From the NCBI GenBank assembly GCA_027492545.1, contig JAPUEL010000042.1:152286-214975 (forward strand): DNA of 62,690 nucleotides, written 5' to 3'. Source of the stretch: Propionibacteriaceae bacterium. Lineage in GTDB: Bacteria > Actinomycetota > Actinomycetes > Propionibacteriales > Propionibacteriaceae. Every line of letters starts with the position of its first letter. The first letter of the stretch is position 1. A program made the translations under genes and the position numbers. The notes below the pieces were generated by a model. It saw nothing but the letters and a program-made list of their open reading frames with translations. It ran no database searches and was not told the origin of the DNA. Positions 41,220 through 51,689 of the stretch are shown here, one piece after another.

Positions 41220-42422
41220 TCACTGGGCGGCGCGTACCGTGGCGATGGCGTCAGCCACGTAGGTGAGGTTGCCGTCGTTCAGCGCCGCCACGCACATCCG
41301 CCCCGCGTCTGTGCCGTAGATGCCGTAGTCCGAGCGCAGTGCCACCATCTGGGGCTTGGTGAGCCCCGAGTAGCTGAACATGCCCATCTGGGAGGCGATG
41401 AAGCCCATGTCCGTCACTCCCCTGGCCTCGAGAGCCGCCACCAGACCCCGGCGCAGCTGCTTGATCCGGTCTCGCATCGCGGCCAGCTCCTGCTCCCAGC
41501 CGCGGCGCAGCTCCGGGTCCTGCAGGACGGTGGCCACCAGCGCGGCACCGTGCGTGGCGGGGTTGGAGTAGTTGGTGCGGATGCAGATCTTCAGCTGGGA
41601 CAGCACCCGACGGGCGGCGTCAGCGGACGCCGTGACCACCGACAACGAACCGATGCGCTCGCCGTACAGGCTGAACGACTTCGAGAACGACGTGGCGATG
41701 AAGAACTCCAACCCGGACGCCACGAACTTGGCCACCACGGCGCCGTCCTCCTCGATGCCGAAGCCGAAGCCCTGATAGGCCATGTCCAGGAAGGGCATCA
41801 GGTCCCGCTCGCGGACCACGTCGATGACCTGATCCCACTGGGCCGGCGTCAGGTCGTAACCGGTGGGGTTGTGGCAGCAGGCGTGGAGCAGCACGATCGT
41901 GCCGGCCTCCGCGCGCCGCAGGTCCGCAAGCATGCCGTCGACGTCGATGCCCTGGAGGGCCGGCTCGTAGTACCGGTAGCTGTCCACCTTGAACCCCGCG
42001 CGCGTGAGCAGGGCGCGGTGGTTCTCCCAGCTCGGGTTCGAGATCAGCACGGTGGCGGAGGGTTCGATCTGACGCAGCAGGTCCGCGCCCACCTTCAGCG
42101 CACCGGTTCCGCCGAGCGTCTGGACAGTGGAAATGCGGCCCTCGACGAGCGCTTCGGTGTCCGTCCCGAAGACCAGCGCCCGCACGGCGTCGCGGTAGGC
42201 GGGCATGCCGTCGATGCCCAGGTACCCCTTCGGCTTCGACTCCGCCGCGAGGCGCTGCTCGGCGGCCCTGACGCACTCCAGCAGGGGCAGCTTGCCGCTC
42301 CCGTCGAGGTACACGCCGACGCCCAGATTGACCTTGTCCGCACGCTGATCGGCGACGAAGGCCTCAGTGAGGCCGAGAATGGGGTCTGCGGGGGCCAGTT
42401 CGACACGATCGAACAGCGACAT
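41220..42422 (-). CDS. aromatic/aspartate amino acid aminotransferase (class I, AspC/TyrB type)
   Basis: 400-residue PLP enzyme. The E. coli AspC/TyrB-type signature is clear: VNLGVGVYLDGSGKLPLL, TLGGTGALKVGADLL, VLLHACCHNPTGYDLT (PLP-ring Asn), FLDMAYQGFGFG (Asp/Tyr) and FIATSFSKSFSLYGERIG with the Schiff-base Lys; RTNYSNPATHGA follows. It transfers amino groups between glutamate/2-oxoglutarate and aspartate or aromatic amino acids, a natural partner to aroA in supplying aromatic residues. ATG 42422 follows AGAGGTG. Aspartate versus tyrosine preference cannot be read. Confidence 0.92.
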   Translation of the reverse strand: MSLFDRVELAPADPILGLTEAFVADQRADKVNLGVGVYLDGSGKLPLLECVRAAEQRLAAESKPKGYLGIDGMPAYRDAVRALVFGTDTEALVEGRISTVQTLGGTGALKVGADLLRQIEPSATVLISNPSWENHRALLTRAGFKVDSYRYYEPALQGIDVDGMLADLRRAEAGTIVLLHACCHNPTGYDLTPAQWDQVIDVVRERDLMPFLDMAYQGFGFGIEEDGAVVAKFVASGLEFFIATSFSKSFSLYGERIGSLSVVTASADAARRVLSQLKICIRTNYSNPATHGAALVATVLQDPELRRGWEQELAAMRDRIKQLRRGLVAALEARGVTDMGFIASQMGMFSYSGLTKPQMVALRSDYGIYGTDAGRMCVAALNDGNLTYVADAIATVRAAQ

Positions 42423-42568
42423 GGGGGCACCTCTTTCCTCGGTGGCCCAGCCTAGTGGCAACCGCGCAGGTGTCCAGATCCGTTCCCGCCGCCCCTCGCG
42501 CGGCGGGCAGAGGTGTCAGACTTCTCTGGTATCCCGGCGTCACGCGCCGCCACCGAGGGAGGGACCTC

Positions 42569-43711
42569 ATGAAGATCAGGTTCGGGCAGTCCCGGCAGTC
42601 GACGATCGGCATCGAGTGGGAGCTCGCGGTGGTCGACGCGCGCACCATGGAACAGGTCCCCGCCGCGGACGTGGTGCTCTCGCAGGTCGAGGACCCCGTC
42701 AATGGCTCGATCCGCTCCGAGTACCTCACCAGCATGATCGAGCTCGTCTCAGGCGTGCACGAGAGCGTCCCCGCCGCGGTCAAGGAGATGCGAGGCCACC
42801 TGGACTACGCGCTGTCGCTCTTGGAGCCCCGTGGGCTGACGCTGCTCGGCCTCGGTGCCCACCCGTTCGGGGATCCGCGCCGTCAGATGCCCGGTGACAA
42901 GGCTCAATATCGTCGGGTGACCGAGCGCAACGCCTGGTGGGGCCAGCAGATGGCCATCAACGGCCTGCACATCCACACCGGGATCGACAATCGGGAGAAG
43001 GCCCTGCCCATCGTCTACGGCATGGCCCGCTTCGCCCCCTACTTCATCGCCCTCTCGGCGTCCTCGCCGTTCTGGATCGGCGAGGACACCAGGTTCGCCT
43101 CGCAGCGCACCATGGTGTTCCAGCAACTCCCGACCAACGGACTGCCGTACCACATGAAGGACTGGGCGGAGCTCGAGAGCTACGCCTCGCAACTGGAGGG
43201 GGTGGGCCTGATCCAGAACCCGTCCGAGATCAGGTGGGACGTCCGCCCCTCCACGTGGGGCACCGTCGAGAACCGCACGATGGACTCCGTGCCCACCCTG
43301 ATGGAGCTGGGGGCCTTGACTGCGTTCAACCAGTGCCTGGTGGAGCGGATGTCGCGGGCGCTGGCCTCCGGCGAACCGATCGACCGGCTGCCGTTCTGGT
43401 TCATGCGCGAGAACAAGTGGCGCGCGGCCCGGTACGGGCTCTCCGCGGACGTGATCACCCCCCGCAAGGACGAGTACCTCATCCACGTCAGCGACGGGAT
43501 CCTTCGCTGGGTGGTGGAACTCACGCCCATCGCCGAAGAGCTCGGGTGCGCGGAGAACCTCGCGCACGTGGCGGACCTGGTGCACGGCGGCCCGAGCTAT
43601 CTCCGACAGCGCCGGGTCGCCGCCGCGCACGGCGGAGACCCGGTCTCGGTCACCCGCGCCGCCGTCGAGGAACTGCGTGCCGGCCGACCCACGTTCAAGG
43701 AGCCCCGATGA
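42569..43711 (+). CDS. glutamate-cysteine ligase-like carboxylate-amine ligase (GCS2 / YbdK family)
   Basis: 380 residues of the GCS2 (YbdK) family. IGIEWELAVVDARTM near the N-terminus, INGLHIHTGIDNREKALPIVYGM and WDVRPSTWGTVENRTMDS are typical of the ATP-dependent carboxylate-amine ligase fold, which forms gamma-glutamyl bonds. YbdK has weak glutamate-cysteine ligase activity in vitro; in a mycothiol-using actinobacterium the real product is uncertain. ATG 42569 follows GGGAGGGAC. The stop overlaps the next gene, a glutamine amidotransferase (ATGA), so the pair probably acts on one pathway. A 7-bp GC hairpin sits 60 bp upstream of the ATG. Confidence 0.88.
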   Translation: MKIRFGQSRQSTIGIEWELAVVDARTMEQVPAADVVLSQVEDPVNGSIRSEYLTSMIELVSGVHESVPAAVKEMRGHLDYALSLLEPRGLTLLGLGAHPFGDPRRQMPGDKAQYRRVTERNAWWGQQMAINGLHIHTGIDNREKALPIVYGMARFAPYFIALSASSPFWIGEDTRFASQRTMVFQQLPTNGLPYHMKDWAELESYASQLEGVGLIQNPSEIRWDVRPSTWGTVENRTMDSVPTLMELGALTAFNQCLVERMSRALASGEPIDRLPFWFMRENKWRAARYGLSADVITPRKDEYLIHVSDGILRWVVELTPIAEELGCAENLAHVADLVHGGPSYLRQRRVAAAHGGDPVSVTRAAVEELRAGRPTFKEPR

Positions 43712-44429
43712 AGCCTTTCCTGCTGCTCAGCACCCGCCCGGAGGACGACGCCGCCGAGGGCGAACGCGAGGCCATCGTGCGGCTGGCCGGGATCAGCGAC
43801 GCGGACCTCGTCCAGGTCAGGGTGGAGGAGTCCCCGCTGGGCACGCAGAACCTCGACCACTATTCCGGGGTGTTCCTCGGCGGCGGTCCCTACAACGCCA
43901 GCGATACCGACAAGTCCGCACTCCAGGTGCGGGTCGAGGCGGACCTGAACCGGGTCATCGACGATGTGGTGGCCCGTGACTTCCCCTTCTTCGGGCTCTG
44001 CTATGGCGTCGGTGCCCTGACGGGCCGGCTCGGAGGCGTGGTGGATCGCAGCGTGGGCGAGGAGGTGGGGGTGGTGACCGCGACACTGACCGCCGAGGGT
44101 CGCGCGGACCCGATCTTCGCCGGGGTGCCGAGCGAGTTGCAGGCCTTCACCGCGCACAAGGAGGGATGTCGGCTGCTGGCCCCTGGGGCCACCCTGCTCG
44201 CCACGGGGGTGGAGTGCCCGGTGCAGGCGTTCAGGATCGGCAGGCGGGTCTACGCCACCCAGTTCCATCCGGAGCTGGACTCGGCCGGTCTGGCCGCGAG
44301 GATCCGCATCTACCGGGACGCCGGCTACTTCGACCCTGCAGACACAGAGACGCTGGTGGCGTTCGCCGAATCCTCGACGATCACCGCGGCCGTGCACACG
44401 ATGCTGCGCAACTTCGTTGAGCTGGCGGC

Positions 44430-44442
<13 letters not shown>
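43708..44442 (+). CDS. class I glutamine amidotransferase-domain protein
   Basis: 244 residues with a class I GATase domain. The nucleophile elbow GLCYGVGAL holds the catalytic Cys, and [15 protein letters not shown] holds the His-Glu pair. [12 protein letters not shown] is also family-like. The C-terminal 60 residues ([17 protein letters not shown]...) are extra helices common in GMP-synthase-like stand-alone GATases. It could hydrolyse glutamine or a gamma-glutamyl compound made by the overlapping upstream ligase. Its last 13 bp overlap the convergent sigA stop. Confidence 0.88.
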
Positions 44443-45746
<1,304 letters not shown>

Positions 45747-45861
45747 ATTGGTCCTCTCGAGGGCTGCTACGGGTTTCAGCGCGTGCGTCGCCCCGCCTTA
45801 GTCAAGGGTGACGCGCCCCCATTCTTGCACGCGCTGAGCGGCCACTCAAACGCCCCGGTCA

Positions 45862-45891
45862 GGGAACCCCCCTCCCCGGGTCAGGGTTCCC
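45862..45891. promoter_or_regulatory. bidirectional ECF (sigma-H type) promoter motif between sigA and sigB
   Basis: GGGAACCC (45862-45869) and its inverted copy GGGTTCCC (45884-45891) create GGAAC-N18-GTT on both strands: plus 45863-45867/45886-45888 towards sigB, minus 45890-45886/45867-45865 towards sigA. Both match the sigma-H/sigma-R class consensus with the same spacing as the sigH promoter. A weak terminator or operator is an alternative reading. Confidence 0.65.
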
Positions 45892-45944
45892 GGCCCCCCA
45901 TGTACGACCCAGGTCGCATTTTCGCTCGACGGGGACTGGAAGCG

Positions 45945-45970
45945 GGAACCCTTGGCACCCTCTGCGCGTT
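45945..45970 (+). promoter_or_regulatory. ECF (sigma-H/E type) promoter of sigB
   Basis: GGAAC (45945-45949), exactly 18 bp, GTT (45968-45970), followed 38 bp later by ATG 46009. Same architecture as the sigH promoter. In mycobacteria sigB is transcribed by sigma-E/sigma-H, which agrees. Confidence 0.75.
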
Positions 45971-46008
45971 GTTGGGGGTGACGACTGTACGAAAGGGACT
46001 CGAGAGAC

Positions 46009-46941
46009 ATGATTACGACTGCGCGTACACGAACCAATGACGGCATCGACGGCAAGGACGCGGTGGGCCTGTACCTGGACGCCATCGCCAAGACCCCGCT
46101 GCTCAGCGCCCTCGAGGAGGTGGACCTCGCCCGAGAGATCGAGGCCGGCCTCTTCGCCCGCCAAGTCCTCGACGGCGTGGTGGACTCCTCCGTCGAGGCC
46201 ACCGAGGACGAACTGCAGGCACTTGTCACGCTCGGTGACGCGGCCATGCAGCGGTTCATCCAGGCCAACCTGCGCCTCGTCGTCTCCGTCGCCCGCAAGT
46301 ACGGGCGCTCCCAGATGCCCATGCTGGACCTCGTCCAGGAGGGCAACACCGGCTTGATCCGCGCGGTCGAGAAGTTCGATTACGCCAAGGGCTTCAAGTT
46401 CTCCACCTACGCGACGTGGTGGGTGCGTCAGGCCATCTCGCGCGGCATCGCGCAGCAGGGGCGCATCGTCCGCCTGCCCGTTCATGTGGCCGAGCAGGTC
46501 AACCAGGTCTCCGCCGTGCGCCGCAACCTCGAGCGCCAGTTGGGCCGCGAGCCGGAGCTCTCCGAGATCGCCGACGAGCTCGGCCTCGAGGAGTCCAAGA
46601 TCGTCGACCTGATCCGCTACTCCCGAGACCATGTGTCCCTCGACGCCCCCGTCGAGGCCGACGGCGACACCGCGCTGGGCGACCTCATCGCCCGCGAGAC
46701 CGCCCCCGGGCCGGATGAGATGGTGCTGGACGCGGAGGACCGCGCCCGCCTCGAGGCCATGCTGTCCAGCCTGGACGAGCGCTCCCAGGATGTGGTGCGC
46801 CGCAGGTACGGCCTGCTCGACGGCCGGCAGGCCAAGCTCGCCGACATCGGCGTGCAGTGGGGCATCACCGCCGAGCGGGTGCGCCAGATCGAGCGGCAGG
46901 CGTTGGCCACTCTGCGCGCCGGCCAGGGACTGGCCGCCTGA
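46009..46941 (+). CDS. sigB: principal-like (group 2) sigma factor SigB
   Basis: 310 residues. It lacks the long N-terminal extension of sigA; region 1.2 is DAVGLYLDAIAKTPLLSALEE, region 2 contains LRLVVSVARKYGRSQMPMLD and STYATWWVRQAISRGIAQQ, and region 4.2 ends with KLADIGVQWGITAERVRQIE, so it should read promoters similar to sigA's. The region 4.2 pattern and smaller size match actinobacterial SigB, a stress and stationary-phase factor. The promoter is of sigma-H type. A bidirectional GC hairpin follows at 46963. Confidence 0.93.
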   Translation: MITTARTRTNDGIDGKDAVGLYLDAIAKTPLLSALEEVDLAREIEAGLFARQVLDGVVDSSVEATEDELQALVTLGDAAMQRFIQANLRLVVSVARKYGRSQMPMLDLVQEGNTGLIRAVEKFDYAKGFKFSTYATWWVRQAISRGIAQQGRIVRLPVHVAEQVNQVSAVRRNLERQLGREPELSEIADELGLEESKIVDLIRYSRDHVSLDAPVEADGDTALGDLIARETAPGPDEMVLDAEDRARLEAMLSSLDERSQDVVRRRYGLLDGRQAKLADIGVQWGITAERVRQIERQALATLRAGQGLAA

Positions 46942-46962
46942 CCGACCTCCGGTCCCCCTTAC

Positions 46963-47003
46963 GCCGCGGCCCGTGCCCCCTCCCCCGGGGTGCGGGCCGC
47001 GGT
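46963..47003. terminator. bidirectional terminator between sigB and tesB
   Basis: 10-bp perfect stem CCGCGGCCCG (46964-46973 with 46993-47002), extended inward by U-G wobble pairs and CCCC/GGGG around a short loop. It lies between the convergent stops of sigB (46941) and tesB (47020). No U tract; typical for high-GC organisms. Confidence 0.7.
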
Positions 47004-47019
47004 CTGTCCCAGGGTCGTC

Positions 47020-47868
47020 TCACGACAGGACGCGGATCAGGCCCTCCTGCGCGCACGAGGCCACGGCGAGTCCGTCCTGGAACAGCCGCCCCATCGCGAA
47101 GCCGCGCGCGTGCGAGGCCGACGGGGACGTCATGTCGTAGAGCAGCCACTCGTCGACCCGGACCGGGCGGTGGAACCACATCGCGTGATCGATGGACGCG
47201 GCTTGCATGGAGGGCGACAGGAACTCCACGGCGTGCGGCACCGTCGAGACGCTGAGCAGCGTGATGTCCGAGAGGTAGGCCAGCACGGCGGCGTGCAGGA
47301 GAGGGTCGTCGGGCATGGGCTCCCTGGTGCGGACCCACGCCTTCATGTTGCCGCCTCCCTCCACGAGGTCAGGGCGCGCCGCGAGGCGCACATCGAGGGC
47401 GTCCCACTCCGAGACCAGCCGCACGCTGGCCCCGAACCGGCGCTCCAGGACCTCGTGCAGCGACGGGCAGGACTCGGGCACGGCCACATCCGCCGGCGGC
47501 GCCGCGGAGTGGCTGAGCCCGTCCTCCGGCTGCTGGAACGAGGCCGTCATCTGGAAGATGACCTTGTCCCCCTGCCTGGTCACCACTCGCCGGTTGCTGA
47601 AGGTGTTGCCATCGCGCGCCACCTCGACCTCGAAGTCCAGCGGCCGGTCGATGGCGCCGGGCCGCAGGAAGTAGGCGTTGAGCGAGTGCACGAGCCGCTC
47701 CGGCGCCACTGTCCGCGCGGCCGCGACGAGCGTCTGGCCCAGCACCTGGCCACCGAACAGCCGCTGCAGGAGCGTGTCCGGGTGCGGACCGCGGAACCGG
47801 TTCTCGCCGGTTGGCTGCAGGTCGAACAGGGCGATGAGTTCCGAGACGTCCTTGGGCACGAGGACCAT
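47020..47868 (-). CDS. tesB: acyl-CoA thioesterase II
   Basis: 282 residues, a double hot-dog fold thioesterase that hydrolyses medium- and long-chain acyl-CoA. Sequence features: HPDTLLQRLFGGQVLGQTLVAA, LVHSLNAYFLRPGAIDRPLDF, and the C-terminal half's SPSMQAASIDHAMWFHRPVRVDEWLLYD containing the catalytic Asp region, then GRLFQDGLAVASCAQEGLIR. ATG 47868 is preferred; a TTG at 47880 that overlaps the hrpA stop is possible. It directly follows hrpA (8 bp), probably in one transcript. Confidence 0.92.
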   Translation of the reverse strand: MVLVPKDVSELIALFDLQPTGENRFRGPHPDTLLQRLFGGQVLGQTLVAAARTVAPERLVHSLNAYFLRPGAIDRPLDFEVEVARDGNTFSNRRVVTRQGDKVIFQMTASFQQPEDGLSHSAAPPADVAVPESCPSLHEVLERRFGASVRLVSEWDALDVRLAARPDLVEGGGNMKAWVRTREPMPDDPLLHAAVLAYLSDITLLSVSTVPHAVEFLSPSMQAASIDHAMWFHRPVRVDEWLLYDMTSPSASHARGFAMGRLFQDGLAVASCAQEGLIRVLS

Positions 47869-47876
47869 CGTGCCAC

Positions 47877-50800
47877 TCAACGGGCCTGACGGATTGCCTG
47901 TCTGACGCGTTTGGCGGAGATGGGGACCGCGGTGCGGAGCTGCTGCGCGAACAGGCTGACCCGGAACTCCTCCAGCAGGAACGCGATCTCCTCGACGGCG
48001 GGCGCCAGGGGCCCCGGCGGCTGGGCGTCGGTCAGTTCGGCGTAGAGGTCCTCCATCTCATCCACCTCTGCCTGGAGACGCGCGTCGCGGTCGGGGTGCT
48101 CGGCCGCGGCCTGGAGGCGTGCGACGGCGGCCTGGGCGTACCGGGGCAGGTGCGCGAACCAGGGGTCCGGTGTCGCGGAGATGAACCGGTTGAAGAACAG
48201 GTTGTCGAGCTGGGCCGCCACGTCGCGGCGGACCGCAGACCCTTGCGGAAGGCCACCCTGGAGGAGCCTGGCCTGGGTCACGGCCGCGAGTGCCTGGGCC
48301 GCGGTCGAGACCACCTGGCGCGTCCGTCCGGGGCACTCCTGCCGCACCGCCAGCGCCACCCGGTCGTAGTCCTGACCGGTCCGGACGTCGACGATGGAGC
48401 CCTGCTCGGCCGCGAGCTGCTCCCCCGCCTTGAGCCAGGCGTCGGCCAGCAGCTCGGGCACCGTCGGATAGGCCGAGTTGGCCAGCGACAGCTTCTCCTG
48501 ACGGCCGAGGTGTCCCACCACCCACTTCGTCGGATCCGGGTTGGTGAGGGTCAGCAGGCGACGGATACCCAACCGGTGGGACCGGGCCGCCTTCGCTGCG
48601 GAGTCCAGGACCTGAACCCCGACGGTGGCGCCCTCGTCCACGAGCGCCGGGTACCCGATCACCCCCTTGCCGACGGTGGTCTCCTTGGCGATCGTGCCGA
48701 ACGTCCAGGTCCGCTGCCCGGTGCTGGCCCGGTCACCCGCCGAGGCCGTGAGCTTCGCCGCCACCTTGGGGGCCAGGGTCCTGGCGAGGGCGTCGAGGTC
48801 GTCGCCGCGGGCCACCTCCCGGCCGTCGTCGATCACGATGAAGGTGGGCCGCAGGTGCCCGCCGACCGTTTCGGGATTGAAGTCCGCCCCGGTGACGACG
48901 GTGCCGGTCAACGCGGTGAGCGCTCGGCCCAGCGCATCCCCGAACGAGCCATGACCGGCCTCCCCACGCGACTCGATCCAGGCGAGGGCCTTGGCGGCGA
49001 AGTCGGGCGCGGGCACGAAGCTGGTCCGCAGGGCCTTGGGGAGGGAACGGATGAGTTCGGTGGCCAGCTCTCTCCGGAGGCCGGGCACCTGCCAGCTGAA
49101 GCGGGCGCCGTCGAGTTGGTTCAGCAGCTCCAGCCTGACCGTGATGGTGACGCCGTCGCCGCCGGCCCCCGGGTCGAAGACGTAGCGGATGGGCAGCTTG
49201 TGGGCGCCGAAGGTCCACCGGTCCGGGAAGTCCGAGGGCCTCAGCTGGGTGGCGTCGACGACCGCGTCGTCGATCATCAGCAACGGCCACTGCTCGCGCG
49301 GAAGGCCGCGCAGCCAGCGGTCCAGGGTGGCGCCGGAGACGACCTCCGGCGGGATCCGCTCGTCGTAGAACTCGTAGAGGGACTCGTCGGAGATGAGCAG
49401 GTCCGGGCGCCGCATCCTGTCGGTCATCTTCGTGGCCTCGTCGAGGACCAAGCGGTTGGCCGCGACGAGGCTCTGCCGCGTCTCCCAGTCGCCCTCCACC
49501 AACGCGCTGCGGATGAAGATCTCGCGCGCCTCCACGGGATGAGCGGCGGCGTAGTCGGTCCTGCGGCCGGCGACGATCGGCACGCCGAAGAGGGACACGC
49601 GTTCGCTGGCCACGACGCTGGCGGAGCGCGCGGACCACTGGGGCTCGGAGAGGGTGCGGGTGAGCACGTGGTCGCCCACCTGCTCGATCCACTCGGGGCG
49701 CCCCTCCGCCACCGTGCGGGCCCACAGCTGGGAGGTCTCGACGAGCTCGAAGGCCATCACGAGCGGAGGCGTGGACCTGGCCAGAGACGAGCCCGGCTGG
49801 ATCGCGAACCTGGCCCCCCTGGCCCCCTGGTAGAGCGTGAGCGGGCGCCGCCGGCCCGGCTGAGCCTTGGCCTTCTCCTGCTCGGCCAGCCCCACGTTCG
49901 ACAGGAGTCCGGTCAGCAGGCAGGTGAGCACCTCCGGCATCGTGCCGGTGCCCGAGGCGTCGAGATCGAGCTCCTTGACTGCCTCGCGGAGCTGGGAGAC
50001 GAGGTCCTCCCACTCACGGAAGCGAATGAAGCTGAGGTACTCCTCGCGGCACATCCGCCGGAAGGCGTTGCCCGAGAGCTCGCGGCGGCGCCGCCGAAGG
50101 TAGGTCCAGATGTTGAGCAGCACCTCGAAGTCGCCGCCCTCCGGCGCACCCTTGGCGGGCTGCTCCTTGCGGGTCCCCGTGTGGGCCGTGTGCCGCAGCG
50201 GCTCCCCGCCCTCCGCCGGCGTCGGCGCGGGCTCGTCCCCGCCCCAGAAGCGGCGGTGCGACTGGTCCGCCTGGGCCTGGAACTCCGCCGGGCGCTCCCT
50301 GACGTCAGGCACGGTCAGGCCCGCCACCAGCACCAGCACCGTGCCCAGGGCGTGGCGGCGCGAACCCTCGATGAGCATCCTGCCCATGCGCGGGTCGACG
50401 GGAAGCCTGGCCAGCATCCGGCCCGTCCGGGTGAGGCGGACATGGTCGTGGCGCTTGCGCGGATGGAGGGCGCCGAGTTCGGTGAGCACCCGCACGCCGT
50501 CGTTGATCTGCGAAATCACGGGCGCCTCGACGAACGGGAACGACTCGACGTCCCCCAAGCCGGCCTGCGCCATGAGCAGGATGACGGTGGCCAGGTTGGT
50601 GCGCAGGATCTCCGGCTCGGAGTACAGCGGGCGGCCCTCGAAGTCCTCCTCGCTGTAGAGCCTGATCGCGATGCCCGGGCCGACGCGGCCGCACCGGCCC
50701 GCGCGCTGGTTGGCCGAGGCCTGGGAGATGGGCTCGATGGGCAGCCGCTGCACCTTGGTCCGGGCCGAGTAGCGGGAGATCCGGGCGGTGCCGGCATCCA

Positions 50801-51689
50801 CGACGTAGCGGATGCCGGGCACCGTGATGGAGGTCTCCGCCACGTTGGTGGCCAGGACCACACGCCGGGTGCCGTGCGGCTGGAACACGCGCTGCTGATC
50901 GGCCGCCGACAGCCGCGCGAACAGTGGCAGCACCTCCAGCCCGGTGCCCAGCTTGTCGATGGCCTCGGCCGCGTCGCGGATCTCGCGCTCCCCGCTGAGG
51001 AAGACCAGGATGTCGCCGGTGGCCGATTCGGTGACGATCTCCTCGACGGCCGAGGAGATGCCGTCGATCTCGTCCATCGACTCCTCGAGGGGCCGGTAGC
51101 GCATCTCGACGGGGAAGGTGCGCCCCGACACCTCGACCACGGGGGCGCCGCCGAAGTGCTCGGAGAACCGTGCGGTGTCGATGGTGGCCGAGGTGACGAT
51201 CACGCGCAGGTCCGGGCGCTTGGGCAGCAACTGCTTGAGATAGCCGAGCAGGAAGTCGATGTTGAGGCTGCGCTCGTGCGCCTCGTCGATGATGATCGTG
51301 TCGTAGCGGCTGAGCAGGCGGTCGTGGGTGAGCTCGGAGAGGAGGATGCCGTCGGTCATCACCTTGATCCGGGTCTTCGCCGTGACTTTCCGGGTGAATC
51401 GGACCTGATAGCCGACGAACTCCCCGAGTTCGACGCCGCACTCGACGGCGATGCGCTGGGCAACGGTCCTGGCCGCGATCCGTCGCGGCTGCGTGTGCGC
51501 GATCCGCTCCCGGCCGGCCAGGAGGCAGATCTTCGGGAGCTGGGTCGTCTTCCCTGAGCCGGTCTCGCCCGCGACCACCACCACCTGGTGATCGCGGATG
51601 AGGCCCGCGATGTGCTCCGCCTCTGCCGCGATGGGCAGAGACGCGACGACCTCGACGGCTGGCTGCTGCGGCGCGGGCGTCAGCGTCAT
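47877..51689 (-). CDS. hrpA: ATP-dependent DEAH-box RNA helicase HrpA
   Basis: 1270 residues, close to E. coli HrpA (about 1300). Motif I VVVAGETGSGKTTQLPK near residue 41, DEAH box TIIIDEAHERSLNIDF near residue 133, SAT motif VIVTSATIDTARFS, and motif VI QRAGRCGRVGPGIAIRLYS (20-residue run). Helicase-associated domains follow, then a long C-terminal DUF3418 region (RPDLLISDESLYEFYDERIP, ALTQARLLQGGLP-like segments) specific to HrpA. HrpA resolves stalled collided ribosomes. ATG 51689 overlaps the USP stop (ATGA); a GTG 21 bp upstream is less likely. Confidence 0.95.
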   Translation of the reverse strand: MTLTPAPQQPAVEVVASLPIAAEAEHIAGLIRDHQVVVVAGETGSGKTTQLPKICLLAGRERIAHTQPRRIAARTVAQRIAVECGVELGEFVGYQVRFTRKVTAKTRIKVMTDGILLSELTHDRLLSRYDTIIIDEAHERSLNIDFLLGYLKQLLPKRPDLRVIVTSATIDTARFSEHFGGAPVVEVSGRTFPVEMRYRPLEESMDEIDGISSAVEEIVTESATGDILVFLSGEREIRDAAEAIDKLGTGLEVLPLFARLSAADQQRVFQPHGTRRVVLATNVAETSITVPGIRYVVDAGTARISRYSARTKVQRLPIEPISQASANQRAGRCGRVGPGIAIRLYSEEDFEGRPLYSEPEILRTNLATVILLMAQAGLGDVESFPFVEAPVISQINDGVRVLTELGALHPRKRHDHVRLTRTGRMLARLPVDPRMGRMLIEGSRRHALGTVLVLVAGLTVPDVRERPAEFQAQADQSHRRFWGGDEPAPTPAEGGEPLRHTAHTGTRKEQPAKGAPEGGDFEVLLNIWTYLRRRRRELSGNAFRRMCREEYLSFIRFREWEDLVSQLREAVKELDLDASGTGTMPEVLTCLLTGLLSNVGLAEQEKAKAQPGRRRPLTLYQGARGARFAIQPGSSLARSTPPLVMAFELVETSQLWARTVAEGRPEWIEQVGDHVLTRTLSEPQWSARSASVVASERVSLFGVPIVAGRRTDYAAAHPVEAREIFIRSALVEGDWETRQSLVAANRLVLDEATKMTDRMRRPDLLISDESLYEFYDERIPPEVVSGATLDRWLRGLPREQWPLLMIDDAVVDATQLRPSDFPDRWTFGAHKLPIRYVFDPGAGGDGVTITVRLELLNQLDGARFSWQVPGLRRELATELIRSLPKALRTSFVPAPDFAAKALAWIESRGEAGHGSFGDALGRALTALTGTVVTGADFNPETVGGHLRPTFIVIDDGREVARGDDLDALARTLAPKVAAKLTASAGDRASTGQRTWTFGTIAKETTVGKGVIGYPALVDEGATVGVQVLDSAAKAARSHRLGIRRLLTLTNPDPTKWVVGHLGRQEKLSLANSAYPTVPELLADAWLKAGEQLAAEQGSIVDVRTGQDYDRVALAVRQECPGRTRQVVSTAAQALAAVTQARLLQGGLPQGSAVRRDVAAQLDNLFFNRFISATPDPWFAHLPRYAQAAVARLQAAAEHPDRDARLQAEVDEMEDLYAELTDAQPPGPLAPAVEEIAFLLEEFRVSLFAQQLRTAVPISAKRVRQAIRQAR

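Noticed and set aside
45862..45891. Rho-independent terminator
   Set aside because: It lies between divergent starts, where no transcript needs to end, and the arms are 14 bp apart with no U tract; the promoter reading fits better.
48096..51557. 1153-codon open frame opposite hrpA
   Set aside because: Antisense shadow; hrpA motifs are intact on the minus strand and the plus-strand translation has no recognisable domain.
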